A DNA stretch of 64,000 bases from Melolontha melolontha (taxonomy: Eukaryota > Arthropoda > Insecta > Coleoptera > Scarabaeidae), in assembly GCA_935421215.2 (NCBI GenBank), contig OW285242.1:121683996-121747995 (forward strand). Direction: 5' to 3'. The notes beneath the pieces were generated by a model that saw only the letters and a list, made by a program, of their open reading frames with translations, made no database searches and was not told where the DNA came from. The position numbers and the translations under genes were made by a program. Of this stretch, positions 34,593 through 45,248 are shown piece after piece (the stretch's first letter is position 1; each line of letters begins with the position of its first letter).

Positions 34593-36059
34593 TAACATAA
34601 AAATAAATGGAGGTTAACGGAAGGTCAACTCCATACCAAAACACTACTAAGGGGGCTGGACGGAAAGTTTTCAGCCAACCTAATTAGTAGTAGCAAAAAG
34701 AAATTAAAATAACTACCGGGTTAACAACCGGACATTGTCCTTTAAGGAAGCATTTGTACACCATGGGCTTGGTTAGCGAGCCCTGGTGTAGGAAATGTGA
34801 AAAACAGGAGGAAACTAGCCTTCATGTAATATGCACGTGTGAGGAACTGAAGGAACTCAGACAGAAATATTTCGGGAGAGATCTATTGGATCCTTCGAGT
34901 GAACTCAAACTTCCCCTGAGGAGGATAGTGGCTTTTATCGAGGACACAAGACTAACAGAGTGGAATTGAGAGATCTATTGGGGATAGTCCAAAGAGCAAT
35001 GTGCTCAAGTGCCTGGACGTGGTGGCGTCCACCCCAAAACAGAGAAGAAGAAGAAGAAGATATTGTTCAATGGTTACATTATCCACTGCTGCTCTTATTG
35101 CTTCCTCCAATTCCTCCAATGTATGCAATGGATTGCGATATATAATGTTTTTTAAGTGACCGAATAAAAAGTAATCCAGTGAAGTTAAATCCGGTGATCC
35201 AGAAGGCCATCTACCTAAACCAATAACACGATTATCATAAAATTGTTTAATGTATTCCCTTGTTTCGTAAGCTGTGTGAGCACTAGCATTGTCATTTTGA
35301 AAATACCCTGCTCTCAATTCATCGTCATGCAACTAATTTACAAATTCTTCGAGGTTATTACGATATCATACTGCAGTAACAGTTTCTTCAAGGAAAAAGG
35401 GGCCAATGATTCGTCTTCTAGACATTGCAATCCATACTATTTTTATAAGATGTAATTGTGTTTCATGAAAAACGTACGGGTTTTCAGTCGATCGCATGCT
35501 AAAATTCTGTGAATTTAAATGAAATCACACTTCATCTGAAAAGAAGGTTATATCCAATATATCATCCTGTCTTAAATTTAAATTAAACCATTGACAGTAC
35601 TAAACACGCTTCTCATAATTGGGCGGGAACAACTCTTGCACAACACATACCTTTTGTAATTTCCCTTTAACAATGTTGCGTGTTGTTCTATACTACAAAC
35701 CTATAAGTAACGAGAAAACATTATTGATAAATTATACACAAAGATTTTAATGCAAAATATTTTTACATGTTTGTTGAGCAAGTTGCCGTAGTGGTTTCGT
35801 AGGATTGCGGTCCAAGCGTGTACGTACATCTTTTACAACATCTTCCATCATAACAGATGGACGACCCGATAATTTGCCCCTACAAACGCTTCCAGTTGAT
35901 CGAAAGCGATCCCTAAATCCCTAAATCGGGGTATCGTTCGACAAATTCGTTTGCACAATGGGTCACTGAATACGTCCATTGTCCGTCAGCTCCACGTTTA
36001 CCGTTTCTAAAGTACGCCTCCAAAATAAATTGGTCGTCCTTTAGCGTAAACGACATTTC

Positions 36060-37699
36060 TTTCAAATTTTGGGCAAAAATAACAAATATTAATTCATAGA
36101 AACACCTGGCGTACCACTATGAACAAAATATGATATTATTTGGTGAAATCCACCAGAAATAACTAAGTTGCTAATTTCAGATGGAAAAATGGATGAAAAT
36201 ATTGATATATCCGCCGAGGAAAGTGGTATAGGATCAGGACAATCATTTTTGCTCTCTCGGTAGAATTGAATGGGAAATAAAATTTAATTTTTTCCCTAAA
36301 TTAAGTATTTCATTGTAATGTTCCTTTTCCAACAAATAAATCACTCTCGTAAAAAGACCATAATTCAAGTTTCATTAATTGACTCCACACAATAAAAACA
36401 ATTATTTGGAATTATTATTATCTGACAATTATCCACTTAATACCTTTCACCTATATCCCTAAAATTGTTTTTAAAACGATTGCTGTTCACGAATTACATA
36501 TACACGTATCTGTATGTGTTATCACGATTATGTTTTTCGAAGGGAAGAGGGAATCGTATGCTGTATATGTGATGTGTTGTTGTTTGTTTTCTTTACAGGT
36601 TATTGGTTGAAATGCCATAATTGGTTTATGAAATAATGATACATATTCAATGATCACCCCGAAACATAATTTTAATTGGATATTTTTCATATCTGCAAAT
36701 TGTGCACTTGATATAGTTTTTATCATCTGTTTATCTGTACATACATATCTATTACTTTCATCATATTTACCAAAATAAGAATCCCAAACGTTTTATAAAT
36801 GATACATTTGTAGTCGTGAAAGCATTTAGTTTTTTAAAACTACCGGTGCTTGTAAGTGAATGATAATGGTAATGATAAAATAATGGTAGCGACGTTAAAA
36901 ATCGGTAAGTGAAAATATTTTAAATTATAATAGGCATTTCCGATACTTATAAATATAGTGAAAAATTACTATTTTTATATGTTTTATTTTGTTATTAGTG
37001 TTTATTTTCGGTAAGTAATATAAGGAAAGAAATGAATAGGTATTTAACTGAAAAATATATTTACATTTCGCGTAATTTAATAAAATAAACAAAATAATGT
37101 TAAAATACATACATATTTTTTCTATAAATAAATGAAAATTTATTTTATTTAGGCTTTATCTGAATAATATTCTGCAAAAATTGTATTAAATTATTAAAGC
37201 TATTCGTAATTTTGATATGAAATAATTTCTCTCTCTTTCTATCTAGAAATTTACTTCATATCAGAATCCTTAGTCTGATTACAGAGTAAAAATTCTGATA
37301 TGAAGTTTTTGAAATCCACAACAATTACAATGTAATTCTTATGACTACAGTTTACAAAGTACAAAATACAAATTAATATAATTACCATTAATAGAACCCA
37401 AACGAATCAAACCAAACATTCTCTAGCGATTGAAGTAATTAATAATCAATATACCAAAAATAGCAAATACTCAACAAAAATATATCCTAGCGACTGAAAT
37501 AAAACTATTGTAATTACTGTTAAATATATCCAAGGTGTAATTGCATAAGTTGTAAATCCTGCGCATATTATAACGAGGCGAATTGATCAGATTATTTTTA
37601 TTTGTAATAATGTTTATAACATTAATCGAATTTCGACTATTAACTCAAGGACAGGTAAAAGTTTAGTCTTTCGAGAAAAATTATCAATAATATAGGTAT
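36060..37699. other. No gene recognised
   Basis: AT-rich. An imperfect hairpin at about 37256-37303 (CTTCATATCAGAAT and complement) is the only structure noted. Confidence 0.4.
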
Positions 37700-38130
37700 C
37701 AGAATAATTGAAACAAACATGAGTAGGTAAACCCCACCAGTTTTGTATAATACAAAGGTATTTTTAATAATATAAAATATTATTAAAAATCTGGTGTGAA
37801 GAACACAAGTACAGGTTTACTATTAATATTTTTTGTGAACGTGTCCGACCAAATGCCTCCCCAGAGACGTAGATACGTATTTCGCCTTTCTACAGGCTCA
37901 TTGGTGCCCCTCCTGGAGAAAGGATATCTTCAGACACATTCACAAAAAAGAAACACATCGCCATATCACAGAAATTATCCAGACCGAGCGTAGAAGTAAA
38001 TTCAGCGGTGCCTGTTGTCAGACAGCCGAAGTACCTCGCCCTGTCCACATAACCAATGCGAACCAACGCCGCCCTTCCAAAGGTGGCACAGCGATCTCTC
38101 TAGAAACTGCATTTTGTTTGTGTCTTCACT
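37700..38130. repeat. Fold-back repeat family, copy 2
   Basis: The left segment (GTAAACCCCACCAGTTTTGT, then an AT-rich palindrome) is followed by the 330-bp core also seen at 2792-3126 and 38280-38642. The right inverted end is lost near 38100. Confidence 0.6.
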
Positions 38131-38162
38131 CATACTACGGACTAACCGCATGTGTAATATAT

Positions 38163-38710
38163 CAGAATAATTGAAACATACATGAGTAGGTAAACCCCAC
38201 CAGTTTTGTATAATACAAAGGTATTTTTAATAATATAAAATATTATTAAAAATCTGGTGTGAAGAACACAAATACAGGTTAACTATTAATATTTTTTGTG
38301 AACGTGTCCGAAAATATCCCTCCCCTGAGACGTAGATATGTATTTCGCCTTTCTACAGGCTCATCGGTACGCCCCTGCTGGAGAAAGGATATCTTCAGAC
38401 ACATTCACAAAAAACAGGGCGAGGTATTCGGCTGTCTGACAACAGGCAGCGCTGAATTTACTTCTACGCTCGGTCTGGATAATTTCTGTGATATGGCGAT
38501 GTGGTTCTTTTTTGTGAATGTGTCTGAAGATATCCTTTCTCCAGCAGGGGCGTACCGATGAGCCTGTAGAAAGGCGAAATACGCATCTGCGTCTCTGGGG
38601 AGGGATATGTGTGGACACATTCACAAAAAATATTAATAGTGAACCTGTGTTTGTGTTCTTCACACCAGATTTTTAATAATATTTTATATTATTCAAAATA
38701 CCTTTGGATA
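38163..38710. repeat. Fold-back repeat family, copy 3 (complete palindrome)
   Basis: The left segment repeats 37700-37790 almost exactly. The core then folds on itself: ATATTTTTTGTGAACGTGTC at 38287 versus its complement near 38636, and a second nested pair around ACATTCACAAAAAA. The right end carries the inverted AT-rich segment and ends near 38705. Similar open frames occur on both strands. Confidence 0.65.
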
Positions 38711-38768
38711 ATATAGGTATTTTCAAAATCGTTTCTGTATCGGTTTCAACAAATGAATACCTGCTGTA

Positions 38769-40468
38769 CAGGGTGAGTCGTGAGGAATCGACCAAACTCA
38801 AGGAGTGTATTCTGCTGGTGAAAGTAATGTAAAAAAAACTCAAATGTTGTTATTCGATTTTTATTTGTTTTCGAGTTATAGCGTAATTAAAAATGTAGAT
38901 TTAGTATACCATGTTTATGTATGTATTCGTAAAAAACAGTGAAACCCCGGTAGCAATTCATTATAGGGAAGTCTTCCTAGCTAAGCGCTACCTGTTCGTG
39001 GTTTTCCGAACTAGCGGTAGTGACATTGAAAGCAGTCGAGAAATAGTGTAGAGTGGTTTGTATGCCTAATGCGTCTAATGTCACTACCTCTAGTTCATCG
39101 TTGATATAGTGAGGGCGCTGCCATCATAAAAAATGTTCCCTATACCTTGGTGTAAATTATAACATTGTGTTCGGGTATTGTGACATTGACTTGACGTTTG
39201 TACGACTATAGTGTAACAAACTAAAATGCCACACACTTATTCTAATTTAGAATATGCTAATATGGTGTTTGTTTATGGATTTTGTGATGGGAATGCTACA
39301 GCTGCTGCTAATGAATATCGTCAACGGTTTCCACATCACAGACATCCCAATAAAACTGTATTTATTAGTGTATTCAACACATTGTGGGCAACCGGAAAGC
39401 TTCCCAGTGTAAACATAATATCTGAACGAGGCAGTCGACAACAATTACAAGATGTAGAAGATATTCTGGATGTAGTAGAAGAAGACGCAACTACCAGCTC
39501 ACGGAGAAATAGTATTCAATTGGGCATTCCACAAACAAGGGTGATAAAAACACTCCACGAGCATGGCTTACGTCCGTACCATGTACAAAGAGTACAGCAC
39601 CTACAACGAGATGATAATCGTAGACGTATGGAATTTTGTCGATGGATAAATGATAATCCTCGTTTTGTATCGCGTATACTGTTTACGGATGAAGCAACAT
39701 TCACCCGTGACGGTATTAATAATTGTCATAACCAGCATGTATGGTCAGACGCAAATCCACACGCCCCAGTCGAAAGTAACTTTCAACATAAATTTTCGGT
39801 AAACGTGTGATGTGGTATGATCGATGGTTTTTTAATTGGTCCTTACATTTTTGAGAATCGCCTCACGGGAGACACCTATTTACATTTTTTAGAAAGTGAA
39901 CTGCACGGACTGCTAGCGGATGTTCCCATAAACATCAGAATCCAAATCTTCTACCAGCACGATGGAGCGCCTGCACATTACGCTCGTGCAGTCAGGCAAC
40001 ATTTGCCTGAAAAGTTTCCAGGGAGTTAGATTGGACGTGGTAGTCACATTGGTTGGCCTCCTAGGTCTCCAGACCTCACGCCACTCGATTATTGTTTATG
40101 GGGCTGGTTAAAAAATGAAGTGTATCAAGTAAAAGTGGACACTCGTGATGCACTAATTCAACGGATTATAAATGCTGCTGATAATATCAAACATCAACCT
40201 GACGCAATCAGGAACGCAACCAGCGCCCTTAGACGATCTAAAAAATGTAAAAATGAAATGAATGGCGGTATTTTTGAAAATATATTATAAAGAACGATAA
40301 TACCAATAAAATACAAAAACTTCAATGTATGAAATTTTGTTTATTTTTAATTACGCTATAACTCGAAAACAAATAAAAATCGGATAGCAACATTTGAGTT
40401 TTTTTTACATTACTTTCACCTGTAGAATACACTCCTACAGTTTGGTCGATTCCTCACGACTCAGCCTG
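38769..40468 (+). mobile_element. Mariner-like element with about 110-bp inverted ends
   Basis: The left end CAGGGTGAGTCGTGAGGAAT is inverted at the right end (CAGGCTGAGTCGTGAGGAAT on the - strand), and the match runs about 110 bp inward. TA lies outside both ends (38767-38768 and 40469-40470). The arms are very similar, so this is one of the younger elements here. Confidence 0.85.
39226..40290 (+). pseudogene. Mariner-like transposase with few disabling changes
   Basis: Residues 1-60 form the N-terminal helix-turn-helix (YSNLEYANMVFVYGFCDGNA). A linker and second helical region lead to ILFTDEATFTRDG (first Asp), KFSVNV, a stop (TGA where Trp is expected, before CGM), DGFLIGPYIFENRLTGDTY, IFYQHDGAPAHYARA (second Asp), a second stop, WPPRSPDLTPLDYCLWG (third Asp) and the C-terminal tail to about 40290. 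There are about 36 residues between the second and third Asp. Only two in-frame stops are seen, so it is a young relic. Confidence 0.75.
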
Positions 40469-40470
40469 TA

Positions 40471-41234
40471 TATACATAGGCGATCATACCGCACTGCAAT
40501 ATTCTAACCTAGTAGGCATTAATGCATTGTATAACAAAATTGTCTCTATATCATCAAAGTTTCTTGACGTTCTAACCACAAAACCTTATAATTTGCAAGA
40601 TTCGCAGTATACCTAGAGTTACGCTCAAGTACTCAATAACTAAATCATCCCTAAAGAACATCATTCATGAACGTTTGCGAAGGCTCCTTTTACTTAGAGC
40701 AATCGTTTTTTTTTGGATTTCATGATTTATAAAATAACAAAATTACTAATGAAAGTTACGAAAGATAGTAGCGAAATTTGTTGAATTCTATGCTTCATAA
40801 TCATTTTCACAGTATCTTATTTTTTCTTTCTCTCTAAGACAAAGCAGCTTCTCAGTTAGTACTATTTTTAACACATTTAAAAAAAGGGCAAAAAGCTTAA
40901 TTTATTTATTTATTTATTATTTAGTCACTTGAAATTAATAAATTAAAGAAAACTGATAATAGATAACTGATCAATAGAAATTAATAATTCACCGTTACTT
41001 AATTTATTTATCTGATTATTCTGACCGTCATATATTGTATTTTTTCCAAAGGGCCGCTCTACCCCTCTTTTATTAGTTTTATCACTTTATGAACAGTATT
41101 GTATAAACCGTTGTTCAATATTTTTGTGAAAGTTTTTGTTCATTGATATTTAAGTAATAAAGACTAGCCATTCCTTCAACTATCCAAAACATGTTACGGT
41201 ATGTTTATGTAAAGATACGTCTATAAGTAAGTTA
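40471..41234. other. No gene recognised
   Basis: AT-rich DNA between the mariner-like element and the hammerhead-like core. Nothing recognisable. Confidence 0.4.
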
Positions 41235-41276
41235 CATGTCTGACGAAGCTTCTGTGTGAGCGAAACGATTGTAACT
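41235..41276 (+). ncRNA. Hammerhead-ribozyme-like core
   Basis: CUGACGA, extra A, GCU-loop-AGC (stem II), GAAA, CGAUUG (2-pair stem III), UA. Stem I is weak (UG/AC next to the core, then mismatches). It shares the extra A and downstream sequence with the core at 14558 on the opposite strand, so it is the same repeat family. Probably the end of a Penelope-like element. Confidence 0.45.
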
Positions 41277-41941
41277 TAGTAGTGAAATTCAATAAAATGT
41301 ATTTTATTTTATCCTGTTAATAGTTATAATGGAATTTCATCAAGTAAAGGCTGAAACAATCTTATAGTACTATTTTTGCTGTAAAGATGAAAATATTTTA
41401 AAGTGATTTAATTAAATTCGTTCTCTATAAATTCTTTTTTACATTTTTTTCATTTGTATTGCGAGAAAATGAACAGTATGTTACCCAAAACCTAAACAGA
41501 ACTCTGCCAACAATAGAAATTTGGCGAAATAATCAAATCTGTTCCTTTCATGCTACGTAACCTAGCTTCTTAAAAGTTTTGTATCAGTACTTTAGATATC
41601 CATCTATTAATTTTTAGTTTTAGCTCATCTTACTAATTATTTTATTATCTTGACGACCCGATCTCTTGAAAATACAGTGAAATTATTCATTTTACAATAC
41701 CCTGTAATATCCCTACTATTACATTACATCTATCTCGAAGAATGATGTCTTTAATAGCACTATTTAGTTGTATTTAGTATTGTTCAAATGAGAAACATAA
41801 AAAGTGTTCAAATAAGCTTTGCCTCTAGTAGGCCATTCCTTTAAAAACGTATGATTATTAATAATTTAAATTTGCATTAGTTGTCAATTAGACAGATGCA
41901 TAGTTGACAAAAATTGCTTTGTAATTTAAAATTGATTTAAC
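41277..41941. other. Tail of the hammerhead-linked repeat, then no gene
   Basis: The first 60 bp match the 14671 side of the 14500 repeat in part. The rest is AT-rich with no coding signal. Confidence 0.35.
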
Positions 41942-43023
41942 ATGGTTTTTACTATACAACACAAATCATTCATGCTAGAATCTTATTTTCGAAACGTACG
42001 TAAGATTGACGGACAATGGCAGTATTCTCTTCAAGATTGTTTAGAAGAATTTAGAAATGAGTTCCCTAACGTCATCTTTGATTATGACAGTTTTCGGCAC
42101 ACAGTGACACATTCCGTTATGGTTTTCAGAGAAACAGGGAGTGTTAAACAGAAAGAAGGCGCAGGTCGGGCGAAAAAGCGTACAGAAGAGCTAGTTAATA
42201 ATGTAAGAGAAATTATAAATAATGCACCAAGAACTTCCGTACGAGCATTATCACAACAAGTGGGTGTGTCAATTGGCACATGTCATACAATTTTGAAAAA
42301 GGACTTACATTTATTTCCATATCACATGACCTGTTATCAAGAAATCAAGGAAATCGACTATCCCAGAAGAATAACGTTTAGTCAGTGGTTCTTAAATAAT
42401 TTTGATAATGAACTTCTTGACAAAACCTTTTTTTCTGATTTGTCGTGGTTTTATCTGAATGGATATGTTAACTCACAAAATATGAGGATGTGGACTAATG
42501 AGAAACCACATAATTTTTTTGTTGAAACCGCACTTCATCCGCAGAAAATTGGTGTATGGTGTGCGATTAGTCGAAGGAGAATTATTGGCCCTATTTTTTT
42601 AACGGAACCTTAACAGGAGAAAGGTATCGACAAGAAATTATTATGCCATTTATCGAACAGCTTGACGACGAAGAAATAACACAGGGTTACTTTCAACAAG
42701 ACGGAGCTAGAGCACACACAGCAGGTGAAACAATTAATATTCTGCAGCAATTTTTTCAAAATCGGTTGATAAGTTTAAACACTGAACATGAATTTCCACC
42801 AAGATCTTGTGACATTACCCCATGTGATTTCTTTTTATGGCCATTCTTAAAGAACTCAATTTATCAAGTACAGATACCTGATCTTGCAGGCCTTCAAATC
42901 AGAATTGCTGAAAGAATTAATGGAATTGACAATGCGATACTACAAAACACTTTTTCCTCCATTAGAAGAAGATGTGAGAAATGTTTCGAACAAGGTGGTG
43001 GACACTTTGAACAATTTTTATAA
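41942..43023 (+). pseudogene. Mariner-like transposase with one frameshift
   Basis: The N-terminal domain MVFTIQHKSFMLESYFRN is followed by a linker, TFFSDLSWFYLNGYVN (first Asp kept; the following Glu is Leu), VWCAISRRRIIGPIF, then a frameshift in a T-run near 42596. In the next frame come GYFQQDGARAHTAG (second Asp), PPRSCDITPCDFFLW (third Asp, 36 residues later) and a C-terminal tail ending HFEQFL. The single frameshift in the homopolymer is the only clear break. Closely related to the element at 49830. Inverted ends were not located. Confidence 0.75.
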
Positions 43024-43125
43024 AATTTTGCTTGTTTGTTGGAAATAAACATATTTCATTCACTTAAAAATGTTCGTTTTATTATTTTGACATTTGTCAT
43101 TTCAATCAAATATCTCATCTCATAA

Positions 43126-43614
43126 CTCATAACTAGAGCTGAGGATGTTTGCGGTATAACCATGGTTATATCATGTAACCATAGTAAATTACTATGGTTA
43201 CATGATATAACTATGGTTATACCGCAAACATCCTCAGCTCTACTCATAACTAGAGCTGAAGATGTTTGCGGTATAACCATGGTTATATCATGTAACCATA
43301 GTAAATTACTATGGTTATATGATATAACCATGGTTATACCGCAAACATCCTCAGCTCTACTCATAACTAGAGCTGAGGATGTTTGCGGTATAACCATGGT
43401 TATATCATATAACCATAGTAATTTACTATGGTTACATGATATAACCATGGTTATACCGCAAACATCCTCAGCTCTACTCATAACTCATACTCATAACTAG
43501 AGCTGAGGATGTTTGCGGTATAACCATGGTTATATCATGTAACCATAGTAAATTACTATGGTTATATGATATAACCATGGTTATACCGCAAACATCCTCA
43601 GCTCTACTCATAAC
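43126..43614. mobile_element. Tandem array of four 109-bp palindromic MITEs, hAT-like
   Basis: Units lie at 43134-43242, 43251-43359, 43368-43476 and 43498-43606. Each is 109 bp and almost perfectly palindromic, with 54-bp arms around a single central base. Each starts TAGAGCTGAGG and ends CCTCAGCTCTA. CTCATAAC stands before the first, after the last and between all units; the third gap is 21 bp and holds CTCATAAC twice. The TAGAG end fits the hAT terminal consensus, and CTCATAAC fits the hAT 8-bp target pattern nTnnnnAn. Overlapping open frames on both strands come from the symmetry. Confidence 0.85.
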
Positions 43615-44336
43615 CAACAACATTCCTATTAAAATTAGTAACAAGCTAAGACATAATCATAATTTCCAAGGGCTACTTTGAGGTAAAATTTATTTGAATT
43701 CTTTGTACAAACGATTACCTACGAATTTTAATTAAACTTTATTAAAATTAGTTTTTCTAGTTTGCTGCTATAACCTTATCAAACATCGATTTAAAGTTTT
43801 AATTCGATTACTATTTTGCAGATAAATATTAATGTTTGTATGCACTCCATCTGTGTATTATATTCATAATTTTATTATTTTGCTTTGTCCTATCCAAATT
43901 ATAATTGAATTAGGTACTTCGATTTCATATTAAGAAAGCGATGTTAGTGGCGACCTAGAATGTAATACTTCTATTTCAAATCTTTCTAATATTTTCGACT
44001 ACAAGTCTAAGTTAAATTATAGCATTTGTTAAAAAAGTTTTTCCGAAGTTAAACTTGTTCATAACAGGCATAAAAACACAGAATTTGGAACGAGATTTTA
44101 TTAAATTTATTTTTAACACACTCAAATGTAAAACACACAAGAAATTTTCATCAGCAAAGCCAATTGTCAAAAAATAACACCTGATAAACAATCGAAAATC
44201 GCGAACAGGCACAGGCAATGACAATTTCTTTACCTGTGCCTGTGACATTAACCTTAGCATTCGATTATTCTCGGAAATGTCATTATGTGACCCCTCATAA
44301 AATGTAACTATTTGTACCTAGAAAAATAGGATAATT
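43615..44336. other. No gene recognised
   Basis: AT-rich, with short open frames only and a 10-bp inverted pair at 44203-44245 (ACAGGCACAG / CTGTGCCTGT). Confidence 0.4.
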
Positions 44337-44859
44337 GTAAATTGGGTCCCAAGTAAATTGACGTTCAAAAATATCATGTAAATTCGGTCCGGTAATTTTT
44401 CTTTGCCTGAAAGTGTATATGTAAATCCGGTCCCCTACCCTTGGGTAAACACAAACAGAGAAAGAATATACATTTAAGGAAATGCAAAGTAAATTACAAA
44501 AATACTAAAATTAAATCTAAAAATTTACAATTAACTTAATTTTTAACGCCACAGTGAAAGGATAAACATTTAATAAAATGAAAACGGTTTATTTCCTGTA
44601 TTCTGTATGCTTTAGTTATTTTCGTGATAAACTTTTGACGGTTTTTAAGTTTACTGTTATGTATTTTAGAAATTAAATGTGCACTTTGTAATTTTATATA
44701 GGTATGCATTTGAAAGTCTTTAAGTTTTTCTAAATAAAATGAATGTTGGGGTGAGCTTTATAAAAGGAAGCATTAAAATGTTGGGACCGAATTTACCTAT
44801 CGATAAAGAGGCTTTAAATTTACATATTTTATTTATGACCTGTCGGAACCAAATTTACC
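44337..44859. repeat. Element with iterated, inverted sub-terminal motifs
   Basis: GTAAATTGGGTCCC (44337), GTAAATTCGGTCC (44378) and GTAAATCCGGTCCCC (44421) face inverted copies GGGACCGAATTTACC (44783) and GGAACCAAATTTACC (44845). The interior is non-coding. This looks like a small non-autonomous element with iteron-type ends; the exact borders are uncertain. Confidence 0.55.
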
Positions 44860-45248
44860 TACACCGGCAAAATATACTGATTCAGAAAATAATATAAAAA
44901 ACATAGTTTATTTCAAATTATAAGAATATAACTTTGAACGGCTCTAATGATTTTATTTCACCACCTTCTGTGATGATAATTATTATACCTGGTCTCCTTA
45001 TTGAACGGGTACGCTTTAACTTTTTGCAACGTATGAAACTAGGGGCCGTATTGACTATAAATTAGGGCCCTATAATATAATAATAAAACGCTGTTAATTT
45101 CAAGTATATAATAAAAAATATCTGTACATTGGGTTTATATACAAAGAAAAAATTACAAATTGTGTGGCAACATTGTAGTGGATACATATAGATATATAAG
45201 GCTAATTTATTTGTAATACACAATAAAATTATTATGTGTCACCGCATT

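Larger units (their letters stand above)
33022..35059 (+). mobile_element. 5'-truncated non-LTR retrotransposon with (GAA)n tail
   Basis: ATATTGTTCAA occurs at 33011-33021 and 35060-35070, a target duplication typical of target-primed reverse transcription. The element ends in GAAGAAGAAGAAGAA. Coding begins inside the RT thumb (VKYLGITLDAKLNWSRHL, 33077 on) and continues through a connecting region (ITYGAVVWWKR, LQRQALLGITGAM) to the RNase H start YTDGSQSS (33630). It resumes at about 34625 with SANLISSSKKKLK, TGHCPLRKHLYTMGL and a zinc-type end CRKCEKQEETSLHVICTCEE. About 60-70 residues of RNase H are replaced by the virus-like insert. The RNase H plus CCHC end fits the I/Loa/R1-like part of the non-LTR tree. 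Confidence 0.8.
32936..36056 (-). pseudogene. Mariner-like transposase split by a retrotransposon
   Basis: The - strand starts at 36056 with MSFTLKDDQFILEAYFRNGK, followed by a linker (KLSGRPSVMMEDVVKDVRTR), ILDITFFSDEV (first Asp), MSRRRIIGPFFLEETVTA, YFQNDNASAHTAYETREY (second Asp), SPDLTSLDYFLFGHLK (third Asp) and a C-terminal helix. At residue pair NVTIEQY the frame is cut at 35070 and resumes at 33021 as EQYVNVFDNMKRRVDACLKN, ending NFDQEL. The cut carries an 11-bp duplication, showing where the non-LTR element entered. Other frameshifts exist, including about 75 extra bases near 35700. Non-functional. Confidence 0.75.

Noticed and set aside
35650..35735. Possible spliceosomal intron in the mariner-like pseudogene
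   Set aside because: A GT...AG pair brackets about 75 extra bases, but mariner genes lack introns and the region has several other indels, so a random insertion is simpler.
43056..43500. Long repetitive open frames on both strands in the palindrome array
   Set aside because: They arise from the symmetry and 117-bp period (divisible by three) of the array. The translated text is the same on both strands, so a protein is not supported.
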